DNA from: Marasmius tenuissimus | Taxonomy: Eukaryota; Basidiomycota; Agaricomycetes; Agaricales; Marasmiaceae | Direction: 5' to 3' | DNA length: 64,000 nt | Assembly (NCBI GenBank): GCA_029532415.1 | Contig: JAQOTA010000046.1 | Location: 1,178,001-1,242,000 of the forward strand | Made by a program: the position numbers and the translations under genes | The notes under the pieces: model-generated | The model's input: only the letters and a program-made list of their open reading frames with translations | Database searches by the model: none | Told to the model about the DNA's origin: nothing | Shown here: piece after piece, positions 12,606-22,972 of the stretch | Position numbering within the stretch: position 1 is the first letter of the stretch | Layout of the letters: every line of letters begins with the position of its first letter

Positions 12606-13378
12606 GTGCTCTGCTTTGATGTGGTATATGTGAACATTGTGCGTTTCGTAGACACCAGAAACACGAGGGGTTCATAACCAATCGTCATACCGTGCCCCCC
12701 GAGCCGAACTGACTCTCAGTTTGATATGAAGCTTTTCCCGAGCTGAAGTCGACAACAACCTAGGCCCGATCAACCATACACTCCCGCACTACGTCATGCT
12801 CAGTGGTAGGAGGGACTGTTACTCAAGACCTTCGGATACGACTGTAGACTTCGACCGTCGCTGGAGCTTTATTGAGAGAAATTGTATTATTTGACAAGAA
12901 TGACAAGTTGACAAATCATTGTGCAAACTGAGCCGTGGTACACTGAGTCTGTGTAGATCAGACTAACATAGAGTATGTACAAACTCCATCATCATAAATT
13001 TTGTAGTGGAATTTCGCTTCCCAGATTCTTTGTTTTTTGCCGACATTGGCACAAGACTCTCCAAGAGCCTGAAGTTCTCAAACCGGGACTGGTCAACAAC
13101 CGATGGGCAGTCCTCATGAGTCCTTACGCCGTGCCCACCGAGGCCTAAGCGACCCTAGGCCTGATTTAAAGCGTACTACTGAGCTGGGGTCAACAACTGG
13201 CTTGCCGGACACCCACGCCTGTACACAAATCTCAGATGATCAAGGGTAGATGACGAACATATCGTAGCCCTGCATGGCCTTTCCCATCATTTGCGCACAG
13301 TCTGGTCGAGAATGGAACCGAAAACTCGCTCAATCTTATTGCTGGTCAAAATTCTCCCGACTCCATAAATACTTTTCA
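12545..13378. repeat. Direct repeat, copy 2: GST upstream region without its gene
   Basis: Matches 7290-8125 in order and orientation (landmarks given there). The edge nearest the subtilase retains a scrap of GST exon 1, listed separately. The rest is former GST 5' flank and carries no gene. It shows that the GST unit was once present in an extra copy here and was lost, or that a duplication copied only the promoter. Confidence 0.75.
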
Positions 13379-13564
13379 CTGGGAAAGGACAAGATGAGAA
13401 CACGATCTGGTGGAGTCTGGTTTAAGATGCACTTTTTTCACCCAAGAAAAGTGTCAAGCCGCATTCATTTCGAGCAATCACAGGCAGGCACTTTGCACAC
13501 TAACAGCTGCCAAGTATTCGATCACGGCTTTTCAAGTTCGAATCATCGGCCGAAAAATACTAGC
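13379..13564. other. Short intergenic gap
   Basis: Lies between the repeat copy and the 3' end of GST-2. No feature was seen. Confidence 0.4.
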
Positions 13565-14367
13565 TTACGCCGACACCATCTGGCTTTCCCCCTCTATAGC
13601 GGTATCAGCAACCTCTCCCAATCTACCATTCCCCCAAGACCGCATCTCCCTCCATTCCTCACTGTCTTCCCCCAGAGCTATCCCAGCCGTCCAAGCCAAT
13701 GCAGCCAACACCAAATTGGCATATACATAGTCATCTCTCGCATTTCCATCAGCCACCACCTTCTCGAATGCCTGCTTCGACTTATTCCATGCCTCTGTCT
13801 CCTGCTCTTTTGTCAATGGGTCTCCGGAGCCGTACACTTGTCCGCGTCTTTTTCTCGCTTCTTTCATTTCCTCAGACGCCAATGCCTGAAGCTTGGGCGT
13901 CACAATCGGTAGTAGAGTCCTCATTGAAACCATCAAGGCGTTGATAAGATCACCTTGCGCCTTCTCCGACCCCTCTGCGAAAAGTTTCGGCGTGTCGGGG
14001 TAGGCTTCGTCTAAATATTTGGCAATTGCCAGGGAATCTGAGATGACTTGGTCGTTATCATCATCGTGAATAAAGGGGATGGTGTATTTAGGTGAGCCGT
14101 CGGCGGATGTGGTTGTGGGAGCGGCGCCGATGGACTTGGCGGTGGGCTCGATAGAGTCAAGTGGGAGAGGAACGAGCTTGAAGGGAATTTTCTTATAGTT
14201 CAAAGCGAAGCTGTGATACGATCGGAAGGGATGTCAGATTACAGTAAGCTGGAACGGGTTACATCGGACAAGGGGAAGCGGTCGACGCACATGATTTTCC
14301 GTACATGAGGTGAACATCCAAGATGCTTCGGGTAGTTGGAGGGACCCATGTCATAGAGGGTTATCAT
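13565..14367 (-). CDS. Glutathione S-transferase 2 (240 aa, 2 exons)
   Basis: Exon 1 is 14367-14291 (77 nt, exactly as in GST-1) and exon 2 is 14210-13565, split by an 80-nt intron (GTGCGT..CAG). The join reads HVRKI-I-FALNYKKIPF. The N-terminus MITLYDMG and the blocks SPKYTIPFIHDDD, VISDSLAIAKYLDEAYPDTP mark the thioredoxin-fold domain. The C-terminal helical domain runs from about residue 95 to SQMVSA. Same etherase/FuA-like fungal GST type as GST-1 and clearly its paralogue. Full length, no lesion. It is followed head-to-head by a seven-pass membrane gene at 15833, the same arrangement as the decayed GST and intact seven-pass gene at 2.1-5.1 kb. Confidence 0.85.
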
Positions 14368-15832
14368 TGTTATCGTCGAACGTTGAACGTCGAAGTGAAA
14401 GTGCGAGTTCTAGCTAGGGGCGTTTGAGGGGCCAAACCTCTTTTGACCCCCAAACACGGTCGTGCAATCTTATAAGCCGAGATCGATGACGAATGGCATT
14501 CGGCAAGCAATTTACTTCTCGGGTCGCATGGTCTTTCCAGGCGGCTGTGAGTTTCATCGATGTGGCACACAATTCATATCCCCTCCAGCCTGATCTGTGC
14601 CAATACTGATTAGCAGGCCCGGAGTACCTCCGACGCAGCGACAGATTGTTCATTGTCTGACTAAACGGTCTGCCCTTGAAAGTCGAGAAACACGATACCG
14701 AGCTTGCTAGTGGCTACTGTGGCTACCAGAGGCTACCAGGCACCAACGGTAGGCGCGTTTGTCGGTTCGATTTCCCAGGCACACGGGCCGGAACTCGCAC
14801 GACGTTTTGTTAGACTCATAGAGCCTCGTGACTCGCCTATCTTGTTTTCCTCCAACGCCAAACTCACAGGATACCCAGTTTTGTCCCGTTCTGTCTACAA
14901 AGCTTGAGAAGTGGTAAACCTACTGCAAGGCGGCCTGATGAAGCCCTGCGAAAGGGTTGAGGGTGGATTTGGACAAAGTAGAAATTACGGCTCGATTGCA
15001 ACTCGATCATGTTTACGACGGTGAGCGGCAGACTCGTACTACGTTGCGTGTCAGAGTTTTGACTTAACACTGATACAGAGGCCATTATGCATTATGGGCC
15101 ACACACACTAGTGTTTTGCTTCGTAACGCATGGCGAAAAACGCAAGATTATCGATCATCACTCGATTTGATGATCCCGGGAGATCAGATAGAAAAAAGTC
15201 GAATCCTCGATGCATTCATTTCCAAGCACAACTAAAGCGATCGGGGTGAGTCGAGCTACAATGGAAGTCGAGTGGATAAAGTGTTCGGGGTTGATCTTGT
15301 TCATCTGTCCAATGGTTGATGCAGTTCGAGAAGCGGATAGCCTATCCCAAGGTTCGATATATTTCTTGATCACTATGGGATTTCAGCTGACCGGAACTAA
15401 TAGGGCAAGTGCATACCATGAACGGTGAACGGAAAATGAATGAATGTTGATGAAACATCCAACTTCCCCCGCGCGCAGAGACAGAGTTAGGGCCTCCATC
15501 CATGTGCAACTCAATCTCTCGGACTCACAAGTCATCGACAATCGGATACTCATAGTGCACCTTGAGGTGGTGGGTAAATGCGATACAGCTATAAGTGTCA
15601 GTATCTGACATCGATACCACGTACTAAATACCCTCTTCGCAGGCTCCTCTTTCGGATTCCCATTATTGAATCATCCCTTCCATTGGTCTCTAACTTGATG
15701 TCCATCTGTCATTTGCGAAGACGGTTGCCGTCCGACCAGCGTGTCATAGTTGACATGTCAATCCGTGCTCTGAGTCTTATTAGATACTATCCTGACTGCT
15801 AACGGAGGCATCACACCTTCACACCCCACATA
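14368..15832. other. Intergenic stretch between divergent GST-2 and seven-pass gene 2
   Basis: No reading frame with recognisable content. It is probably the 5' regions of both flanking genes plus unannotatable DNA. Confidence 0.45.
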
Positions 15833-17297
15833 ATGGCTTTGAGGATTGCTTTTGGTACGTTCCAGCAGGATTATTATGTGGCGCTGGACTACAGTCGCGG
15901 AATTTTGGCTCCCGTTCTGATTATTGCGGTAAGAACTGGTCGGCGTACTCCCTCCATGCTAGATTCATCTTTTTGATAGGGCCATCTTTTCCTCTATGGG
16001 TTCTACGTTTTGTTTTTCCGGTTCGAAGTCCTACTCTTGAGGAAGCGGAAGAACGCCCAGGAATATCTTCTCTATCTCATCTCGGCCATTGCAACTTTTG
16101 TGTTGGCTACAATCAGCGTGCCTATCGGCATGGGCGCAGACATTATATCGCTTAGCCTCAGCCATTGGGTCGTCTCAGGCTTGGGCTCTACGACTACCTT
16201 CTTGAACGCGGGCGCTGCCCGGGGATCTTTGGAGTGAGTTGTATGCCGCTCTTGATTCTCGATTGAATCACTGAACGTGTCTCAAGGATCTGCCGCCTCG
16301 CCATTATCTTGTTAATGAGGTCAGGACTCAATGTCATGTCGTCGTACAATCCTCTTCTGATCGCCTAGTGCTAGCACGATGGCAGATACTATGCTAGTAC
16401 GATGCTCGATGGAATTGAATCTGGTCCTTGATCATGGCTAACCAATCCGCAGGTATATCGGTGCTTCGTCATCTGGAATTGGAGCAGAAAGAGGTTCGCG
16501 ATAATTGTCGTCGCGTGTTGCGTGATTTTCAATGGTGAGGCTTACGAGCTTTTGTACCATAGCCATCGACAAGCTTTCTTCCTATAGGATTAGCAGCAAC
16601 CACGTCGATCTGGATGACTGCGTCGCGAACACCGTATCACGGCAGACTCATAGAGCCGCCTGCTGTAGACCACCATCTATACATTTTGAGTCTCATATCT
16701 GCCGGAAGCCACCTATCTATCAATCTCGTGTTGACGATCATGATAGGTTGGTTTTCCGGAGTTTACACGGACCCTGGCTCGCCCTGATACTCCGTCTTCC
16801 TTTTCAGCCGGTAGAATCCTGTGGGTAGCACACATAACGAGCCGTACTCAAGACTCCGACATCACAAGACTTCGTATGATTGTAATCATCATGTCCGTCT
16901 GATTCGGTACATTCTCCCTCATCTCAGCTAATACAACTAGTAGTATCGAGTCCTGGGTGCTCTATGTGGCAGCCTGGGTTGGATTCTTGCTTGGTATGCG
17001 TACGTGAGTTAAATTAGGGTCCATAGCAATCCAGGTAGCGGTGAGTGCGCCCGTTGCGATTCGATCTGACATTTCTAGGCCCGTCTTGATGGCATCAACT
17101 AGGCAATAGCCCCAACGATTATCATTGTACGGGCGAACATGACAGAGGAGGATGATACTGACGAGCATCTGAGCCAGGGATCTCTTGCCGCTGTGGTAAT
17201 CTCGATGGAGGAGCAGGTCATTCTGGGGAACGTTAGCAAAGGTCTTCACGCCCCGCAACACAAAATCATTAACAATGGGCCGGGCACTCGCGAGTGA
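15833..17297 (+). pseudogene. Seven-pass membrane protein, copy 2, with a nonsense codon
   Basis: Exons 1-7 (15833-15928, 15980-16233, 16287-16319, 16375-16396, 16453-16534, 16588-16746, 16808-16892) have the same lengths as in copy 1 and are open, including the 22-nt micro-exon before VYRCFVIW. After exon 7 the donor has become GTCCGT, the expected exon 8 acceptor would give an immediate stop, and even with a shifted acceptor the frame hits TGA in LGMRT-stop (about 17002-17004) where copy 1 has GGC. Downstream, AIAPTIIIVRANMTEEDDTD and a normal stop at 17295-17297 survive. The gene is probably recently disabled or makes a protein lacking the last helix. Function of the family is unknown. Confidence 0.7.
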
Positions 17298-17342
17298 TCA
17301 TTCAAACAGCTGCTACATGAAAGTTCCTTTTCTGATGCGCAG

Positions 17343-18187
17343 TGGTTAGATCGACAGTAACAGTGACGCAGACGAGATCGCCAACTCCCGAAGCCAGTAC
17401 AACATCGACTTCACCCTCTTCTTCTTCAAGTCCATCGACGGATAGTTCAGCAACCATCACAGATTCAAGTTCGGTTTTTAGTACTACAATACCGCCAGCT
17501 ACTACTTCGTGAGTGATTATAGGTCCCTGATGTTGGCGCCTGTTCTCTGATAGCGCGATCAGTGATATCAACCTCGTCCCGACTGCTCACTCACAATCAA
17601 ATGTTGGGACGCCTCAGAACCCAAAAATATCTATACCCATAATTGCCGGGAGCATCATTAGCGGAGTCTTATTTCTTCTACTCGTCATTGTGGTGCTTCG
17701 CCGGTGCCAATTTCGAGGAAAGTTCACTCACAGGTTCGAGTCTCTCGGATTCCGCCGACATCGACAGAGCTTTGGCATCACAGCTCTACCTATGTTTACC
17801 CCGCACGTACCTAAGGCTTTGTACTCCAAGGCACAACGAGAGTTACCGGTTAACAGGGGAACCGATCAACCGACCGAAAGGTCTGGCTTGGGACAATCTT
17901 TGGCTCCTACGGTTCGAGAGAAGTTGCCGATCCCCAAGTCAACTCCACCACCATCATTCTGGAATCATACCGAGCACGACGAACGTTCACAAGGATTTCT
18001 AGTCCCTCCTCACGCTGATGGTGATAACCGAAATATTTTGAAATCAATGGAACGAGCGTTCCAGGGACTTCGCAGTCAGTTTGGTGTCATGGCGCAGAGG
18101 GTGGCTCAGTTGGAGAGTGAGCTGGCGGAGCAAGCGCCACCGGATTATACTTCGAGTCCTTTGTACCTTCTGGCCCATCTAAACTAG
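17343..18187 (+). pseudogene. Stalked single-pass membrane protein, copy A (5' truncated)
   Basis: Two exons are clear: 17343-17508 (Thr/Ser-rich stalk) and 17554-18187. The second encodes IPIIAGSIISGVLFLLLVIV (transmembrane helix), RRCQFRGKF (stop-transfer), the conserved RQSFGITALP block, a heptad-like segment (VMAQRVAQLESELAEQ) and the tail APPDYTS. Copies B and D show that the family should start with a signal sequence and a TWIRD ectodomain. Those parts are missing because the sequence upstream is the end of the seven-pass gene. Either a deletion fused the neighbourhoods or the 5' exons were lost. Confidence 0.65.
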
Positions 18188-18410
18188 GCCGTTCTATGGA
18201 CGGCGAGCGAAGAATCTGGAGTCGGCCCTTGGCATATAAGTTCAAAGATGAAGATAGTAGTGATCTTGACTATTCCTGTTAAGTGTCTCGAAGGCCGAAA
18301 TTTGAAAACTGATGATACATATTGTGGATTGGGTCGCTCGTTGCATTAGTGATACGCTCACTCACTTATAAGCCTGGTAGAATGACAATCGATAATCTCC
18401 CATTGCCCTT
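18188..18410. other. 3' flank of stalked gene A
   Basis: Presumed transcript end of copy A; no feature recognised. Confidence 0.35.
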
Positions 18411-18895
18411 TTGATGGCGAAACTGGGGAGACGTATAGGTGATGTCATTCACGCAATTTTGATCTCCGCTCTACCGTTCTCTCGACCACCATCCCTGTCC
18501 TTGTTGGCAGATAACCCTCTCAATTCCTATGGCCTTGCTTGTTGGCAACGCTCTGAGCACGACGTAAACTGCCGAATCTATGACGCTGATCGCCACTACT
18601 TCTCTGGTGCATATACTGCCTGCTGGTGTGGTTTACCGGGTTGAGATGCTAGTCTACTACGGCGCGACGACCACGATGTATTGTACTGCAACGATTGCCA
18701 ATCCGCTTCAGGATACCCTACCTGGGAATGAACACTCGGAGAAACTTACTCATCGTCAAAAAATCGCCAGGATCTGGTGAGCTGTCATTCGTCTTTCGTC
18801 GGAATTTTTGTTCCTGACTGTCTCTCGTAGCACTTTGTTCAGTCTCTGGGTCGGAGTAGGATGGTATAAATACCATCTAGAAAATGGTTCGTGAG
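18411..18895 (+). other. Possible exon remnant of an unidentified membrane protein
   Basis: A frame with ATG at 18580 runs to a GTGAGC donor near 18778, and after an intron ending TCTCGTAG (about 18830) continues as TLFSLWVGVGWYKYHLENG before another GT. The two pieces join in frame and the second is hydrophobic, which hints at a membrane protein exon. No family was recognised and no flanking exons were found. Confidence 0.25.
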
Positions 18896-20100
18896 ATCCA
18901 CGGGCTCATCCCGTGGCACCCAGTGAGCTTCGGCGCCCCCCTCCTCCATGACACCAGCTCATCTAGTTCCGTTTAAAGCTATAGATCAGGACGAAAATCG
19001 ACAAATCGCCCTTCGTCGGCTGTCGGATAGAGCGGATATTCAGGGTGCTGATGGCTGTATGTGCTGGCGAGGGACAAAGAAGGGCCTTTAAGAGATGATG
19101 CACGAGAGTCACTGTACCAGAGGCGAGGAGTCACAGAACAGACCTGCAACGGTGCGAACATCTCGACTAGTTTGCTCAGGGACGCATGATATACTAACTA
19201 GTCTACAGGCCGCATCTGACAGCGGCTACTTTCTATCACTAATGCCACGAATAAAGAGGGAGGAGGAAATCCGAATCATTATCAACGGCTCGCGTATCGC
19301 CTGGTCTCTGCCATACTGCGTCATGCCTCATGTCCATTGGTGGGTTGCACTTCACACTCCTGGTCTGTAACCGTGCTTTCCGACCCCCGAGCGAGTGACC
19401 ACGGGAGGAGATGAGCAAATAAGCGATATTCGAGCAACGCAGGCAATCCATTACTTCAAGTCCCTGAAGTTTCCGCCATATTCATGGTCATCTTTACAAC
19501 GAGCCCTGGCGCTGCAACCCCGACACTTCCCACTTTCGCTTTGGATATCCCGACTGCTCTGGCACCCCCGTTTCTTCAACCTTGACTATGTTTTCGTTGT
19601 TGGGTACGTCTTGTTGTCGGACGACCCGAGCAGTCATCCTTATTCTGTCGCCGTTGGTTGAGGAAGCATTGTCTATGACAGAAATCTTGGGCGTGCTGCG
19701 AAGCCGATAAACTTGTGTAGCCATATCCCATGGCTTGTGTATCGAGGGATGGATTGGTTTAGAGCATGCGAGTTTGTGGAGTTGGAGAGGGAATATGGTA
19801 CCAGCAGCTTCAGAAGGTGAGAACTCAACACTCCCCTTTTCTTCAGATTAGATTATTGGCGTTGCTGACCAGACCCATAGGTCATATATCTTTGAGGCCA
19901 GTTGGGAGGATGGGCGAGACAAACCCTCTTCACGTGTATGCTTAGCCCGCCACGCTCAAGTACCCCGACCATGGCTTGTCATGCTAGCCGTTGCCGTCTT
20001 CATTGTGGACATTCCTCGGTGATGTCGAACCTTGGTCTCCTCGCCATTTCACAAAGCATACGGACCTCAGTCGCTGATGTGTTGTTTGATAACCTATGGA
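18896..20100. other. Stretch without a supported gene
   Basis: Several medium open frames on both strands, none with a domain, paralogue or splice pattern. Nothing can be supported. Confidence 0.4.
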
Positions 20101-21180
20101 TTGCGGTTTAGGCACCTTTCGACACCGGAATACCTCGCTGGGGATAGGATCAGAGCAAGGATGGTAGCGCCTGCATGAAAGCCTCCGCTTGGAACGGTGT
20201 AAAAGGACGCTGTTTTGTTCGACGATGGGCTTTGCATGAGTCGGGTTTCTATTCTCCGGAGTGCATGGGTTGTCTCTGGTCACCTGTTCGTGCGTACAAG
20301 CTCTCAGTCTAATTCTCTTTCTCCCATCATATCGTATAGGAGTTGACGCTCATCTAGGTCCTCGTGGGGGATAATCCAGGTGAACGAACGTCAAGAGGAA
20401 GAGGGGCTTGTGCGATGGGAAGCCCTTGGCCTTCAAACGTTTAGAGCGTTGACGACGTAAGGAGTCTGGGTTCTAGATGAGAACGACTTATTGACTAGTA
20501 CGAACCTCTGTTTTCTACTGTTCTTCCGTTGCTACTCCACGCACTTTGTTACTTCATTCTCTCTTCCGGTGTTTTTGCTTCCTCTTGCTACCGTCTTTCA
20601 ACAAAGACATTGGACATCCCTCGTTCCTCACTGTACCTTTTTTACGACGGCTGGACCTTACACAACCCACCCATGTTACATGTACACTCTCGCTAAATCA
20701 AAACACATCCACGTTTCCTAGTCTCACTCAATCTTCACGCCGATACTTTTTCGACGTAATTAATCTCCTAGCAACGTACCCGCCCCTTCTGCCGTTGGAA
20801 GTGATATCCTGACAGATGGTTTCGTAGAGCGGCGATGAACTAAAAGATGAAATCAAGCCACAACGATTGCCAGGTGTACACAGTGCTGGTGTTGTCACCG
20901 TATCCGTCTGTTTTACGGCTCGCAGGAGAACAACGCGGCGAAGATCCTTGCAATCCTAACCAGTCATGCGCTCGAATACTCTTGTAGCTCGTTCTCAGTG
21001 AGTGGGGATCACCACTGATTGCACGAAAATGACGCCTTCTCATGAGTAGGCCTTCATCTTAGAACGCAGTTGAGCGATGTTCATCGTCAAGTGACTGTGG
21101 CAGGACGTATCAATCAATGATGCTTGCCCGATGAGCTATGTTGATCTTCGATGCTCTATAAGTAAATGGGCTCACGTTGA
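20101..21180. repeat. Ancient duplicated 5' region of stalked gene B (pairs with 30281-31310)
   Basis: Aligns in order with 30281-31310: GAGCAAGGATGGTAGCGCCTGCATG against GAGCAGGCATAGTAACGCCTACATG, then TAGGAGTTGACGCTCATCT against TAGGTGTTGACATTCATCT, then the CAAGCCACAACG.. / CAAACCACAATT.. block with GTGTACACAGTGCTG / GTGTACTCAGTGCTG (motifs shown in short pieces). It lies upstream of stalked gene B as its partner lies upstream of stalked copy C, so the duplication carried the gene with about 1 kb of 5' DNA. Confidence 0.6.
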
Positions 21181-21309
21181 CGACAACCTCCAACCTCCTC
21201 CTCCACACCTCAAATCCAGGATACACTGTTGTCGATGCACAGAGAAATGTTGTACGTCCTTCATGTGTTTGTACGCAGCTGAGATTGATTTGTTGGTTTG
21301 ATTAGGCTC

Positions 21310-22572
21310 ATGTTGCCTTTCATCATTCCCCTTGAATTTTCCTTGCTCTTCGCGACTCGGTTCAACCCAGTAGTTGCCTTCAGAATCGAACCACCTCTGC
21401 CGTCCACGATCACTCCTCTCCAGCACGTCCCTTTTACGTGGATACGCGATCCTGGGGATCCAAAGCAGTTCGGCTTCCGGAAGCTAGGAATCGGAGCTCC
21501 CCCCTCGGAGATTCTTGCTGTTGATGGTGCTGAAATAAGTGGTGAATTCACGCTGACTTTCACACAGGAACTGTAAGGATATTCCTGAAAGACTGCTCTC
21601 CAGATATCGACTGACCGACAATACAGCTCATACTCCATCGTAGCCATCGCTCCCGGCGAAGACTTGTAAGTCCGTTACAAGGTGGTCGATGCCATCTCGT
21701 ATAAGCTTAATGTCTTCCCTGTTCAATGGACCCTTTAGGACATTCTTCACGGCACCCAACTTGGTCGTTGCCACTTCCCTAGATCTCTCGTCTTCTTCCG
21801 CGTAAGTATCTCACCATTAGTTCAAAACTTTCTTTTTGATGCGAGGTTAATAGCTCGACAAGTCCGACGGGAATAAGTTCTGTTTCCGTTACAGGACCGA
21901 CGTCCCCACCTCATTCGTGAGCGGTCGTAACCCTGCTTCATCTAGTCCCCTTCGCTGATAGACCGTTTAGTACCCCAGACAACCCCCCCCGGGATTCCTA
22001 TCACCACCCCCGCCGTCACGTCCTCGCGGAACAAAAAGCCCATAATCATCGGGGCCACGGTTGGTGGTGTTGCTATTCTGCTGCTGTTGATTGCTGTGAT
22101 ATTCCTTCGCCGACGTTCCTTTCGAACGCAATTCGCACTCAAATTCAAGTTTCCTCGGTTCTACCGAAATCGTCAGAGCTTTGGTATCACGGCCTTGCCG
22201 ATCCCCACCTCACAAACGCCTCCTTCAAGCTCTATAGCACAACGAAAGCTACCGAGAAACACAGCAAGGAATAAGATGGCCCAATCTTTGCTTCTCGTTG
22301 CTCAAGAACGGAAGCTACCAATCACCGAAGTACTCCCGCCACCACAGCTTCAACATCACAACGAAGATGATGAGCGCTCACAAGGACTGCCACAGCTTCC
22401 TCAGGCTGACGGTGCTGGTCAGGTTAACATGGCAGTAATGGAGCGAACGGTTCAAGGCCTTCGCAGTCAGTTAGATGTGATGGCGCAAAGGATGGCGCAT
22501 CTGGAGAGTGAGCTAGCGGAACAAGCACCGCCGGATTATACCTCTTCGTACCACCCAAGTCACTCGAGCTAA
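21310..22572 (+). CDS. Stalked single-pass membrane protein, copy B
   Basis: Exons: 21310-21572, 21627-21665, 21739-21801, 21854-21916, and a last exon from about 21962 or 21971 to 22572. The ATG at 21310 opens a hydrophobic leader (MLPFIIPLEFSLLFA), then the ectodomain with FTWIRDPGDPKQFGF, a Ser/Thr/Pro stalk, the helix IIIGATVGGVAILLLLIAVI, RRRSF, RNRQSFGITALP, a heptad-like stretch and the tail APPDYTSS. The type resembles Agaricomycete cell-surface sensors with a stalk and a short cytosolic tail; the role is unknown. The last junction is out of phase by one base, and a run of eight C at 21983-21990 would restore the frame if it were seven. So this is either an assembly or homopolymer error or a fresh frameshift. 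Confidence 0.65.
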
Positions 22573-22746
22573 CTTATCCAATAACTATATTGATGTGGGA
22601 GTAGAGACCTCGGTCGTGCCTTAGTACTTGTGACGCTTTAGATAGGTTTCGACCTCAATCATAGACTCGCGTGGCCAGTACGTTATGTCTCGTTGATGGG
22701 TTGATGGGCAGGAGCACGAGACATAACGACTGGGCTCAACATCGCT
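22573..22746. other. 3' flank of stalked gene B, insertion site of the helicase/DUF6589 element
   Basis: Non-coding. The right-hand continuation of this flank is at 29603 onwards, where sequence similar to the 3' flank of stalked gene D (about 54770-54850; shared AAATCCCAAATGG) is found. Confidence 0.45.
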
Positions 22747-22754
22747 CCAAAAAC
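22747..22754. repeat. Target site duplication, left (8 bp)
   Basis: CCAAAAAC here and CCAAAAAG at 29603-29610, directly outside the inverted repeats; seven of eight bases agree. Confidence 0.75.
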
Positions 22755-22793
22755 CGTGTCACGGAAATGTGACAAAGGACTTAGTGAAATTTC
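22755..22793 (+). repeat. Left terminal inverted repeat (39 bp)
   Basis: Begins CGTGTCACGGAAATGTGAC and continues AAAGGACTTAGTGAAATTTC. The reverse complement of 29564-29602 matches except at positions 9, 23 and 34. The repeat contains its own small palindrome, GTCAC..6 nt..GTGAC, a plausible protein-binding site. Confidence 0.85.
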
Positions 22794-22972
22794 GCACTCC
22801 CGTCTCACCCAGTCTGGCAGCAAAGCTTGAACTTCAGCAGCATCCCATCCTCTCGAACTTCAAAAATGCGTAGATAGGATGATTATATTGGCCTTCAGTA
22901 GCATAAGGTAAAATTAGGGATAAAAATTGATATAGACCATCATAGATAGCATTATTGCTGCGCGGGCGACGT

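Noticed and set aside
15210..15428. 72-aa plus-strand ORF between GST-2 and the seven-pass gene
   Set aside because: No homology seen, overlapping open frame on the other strand; unsupported.
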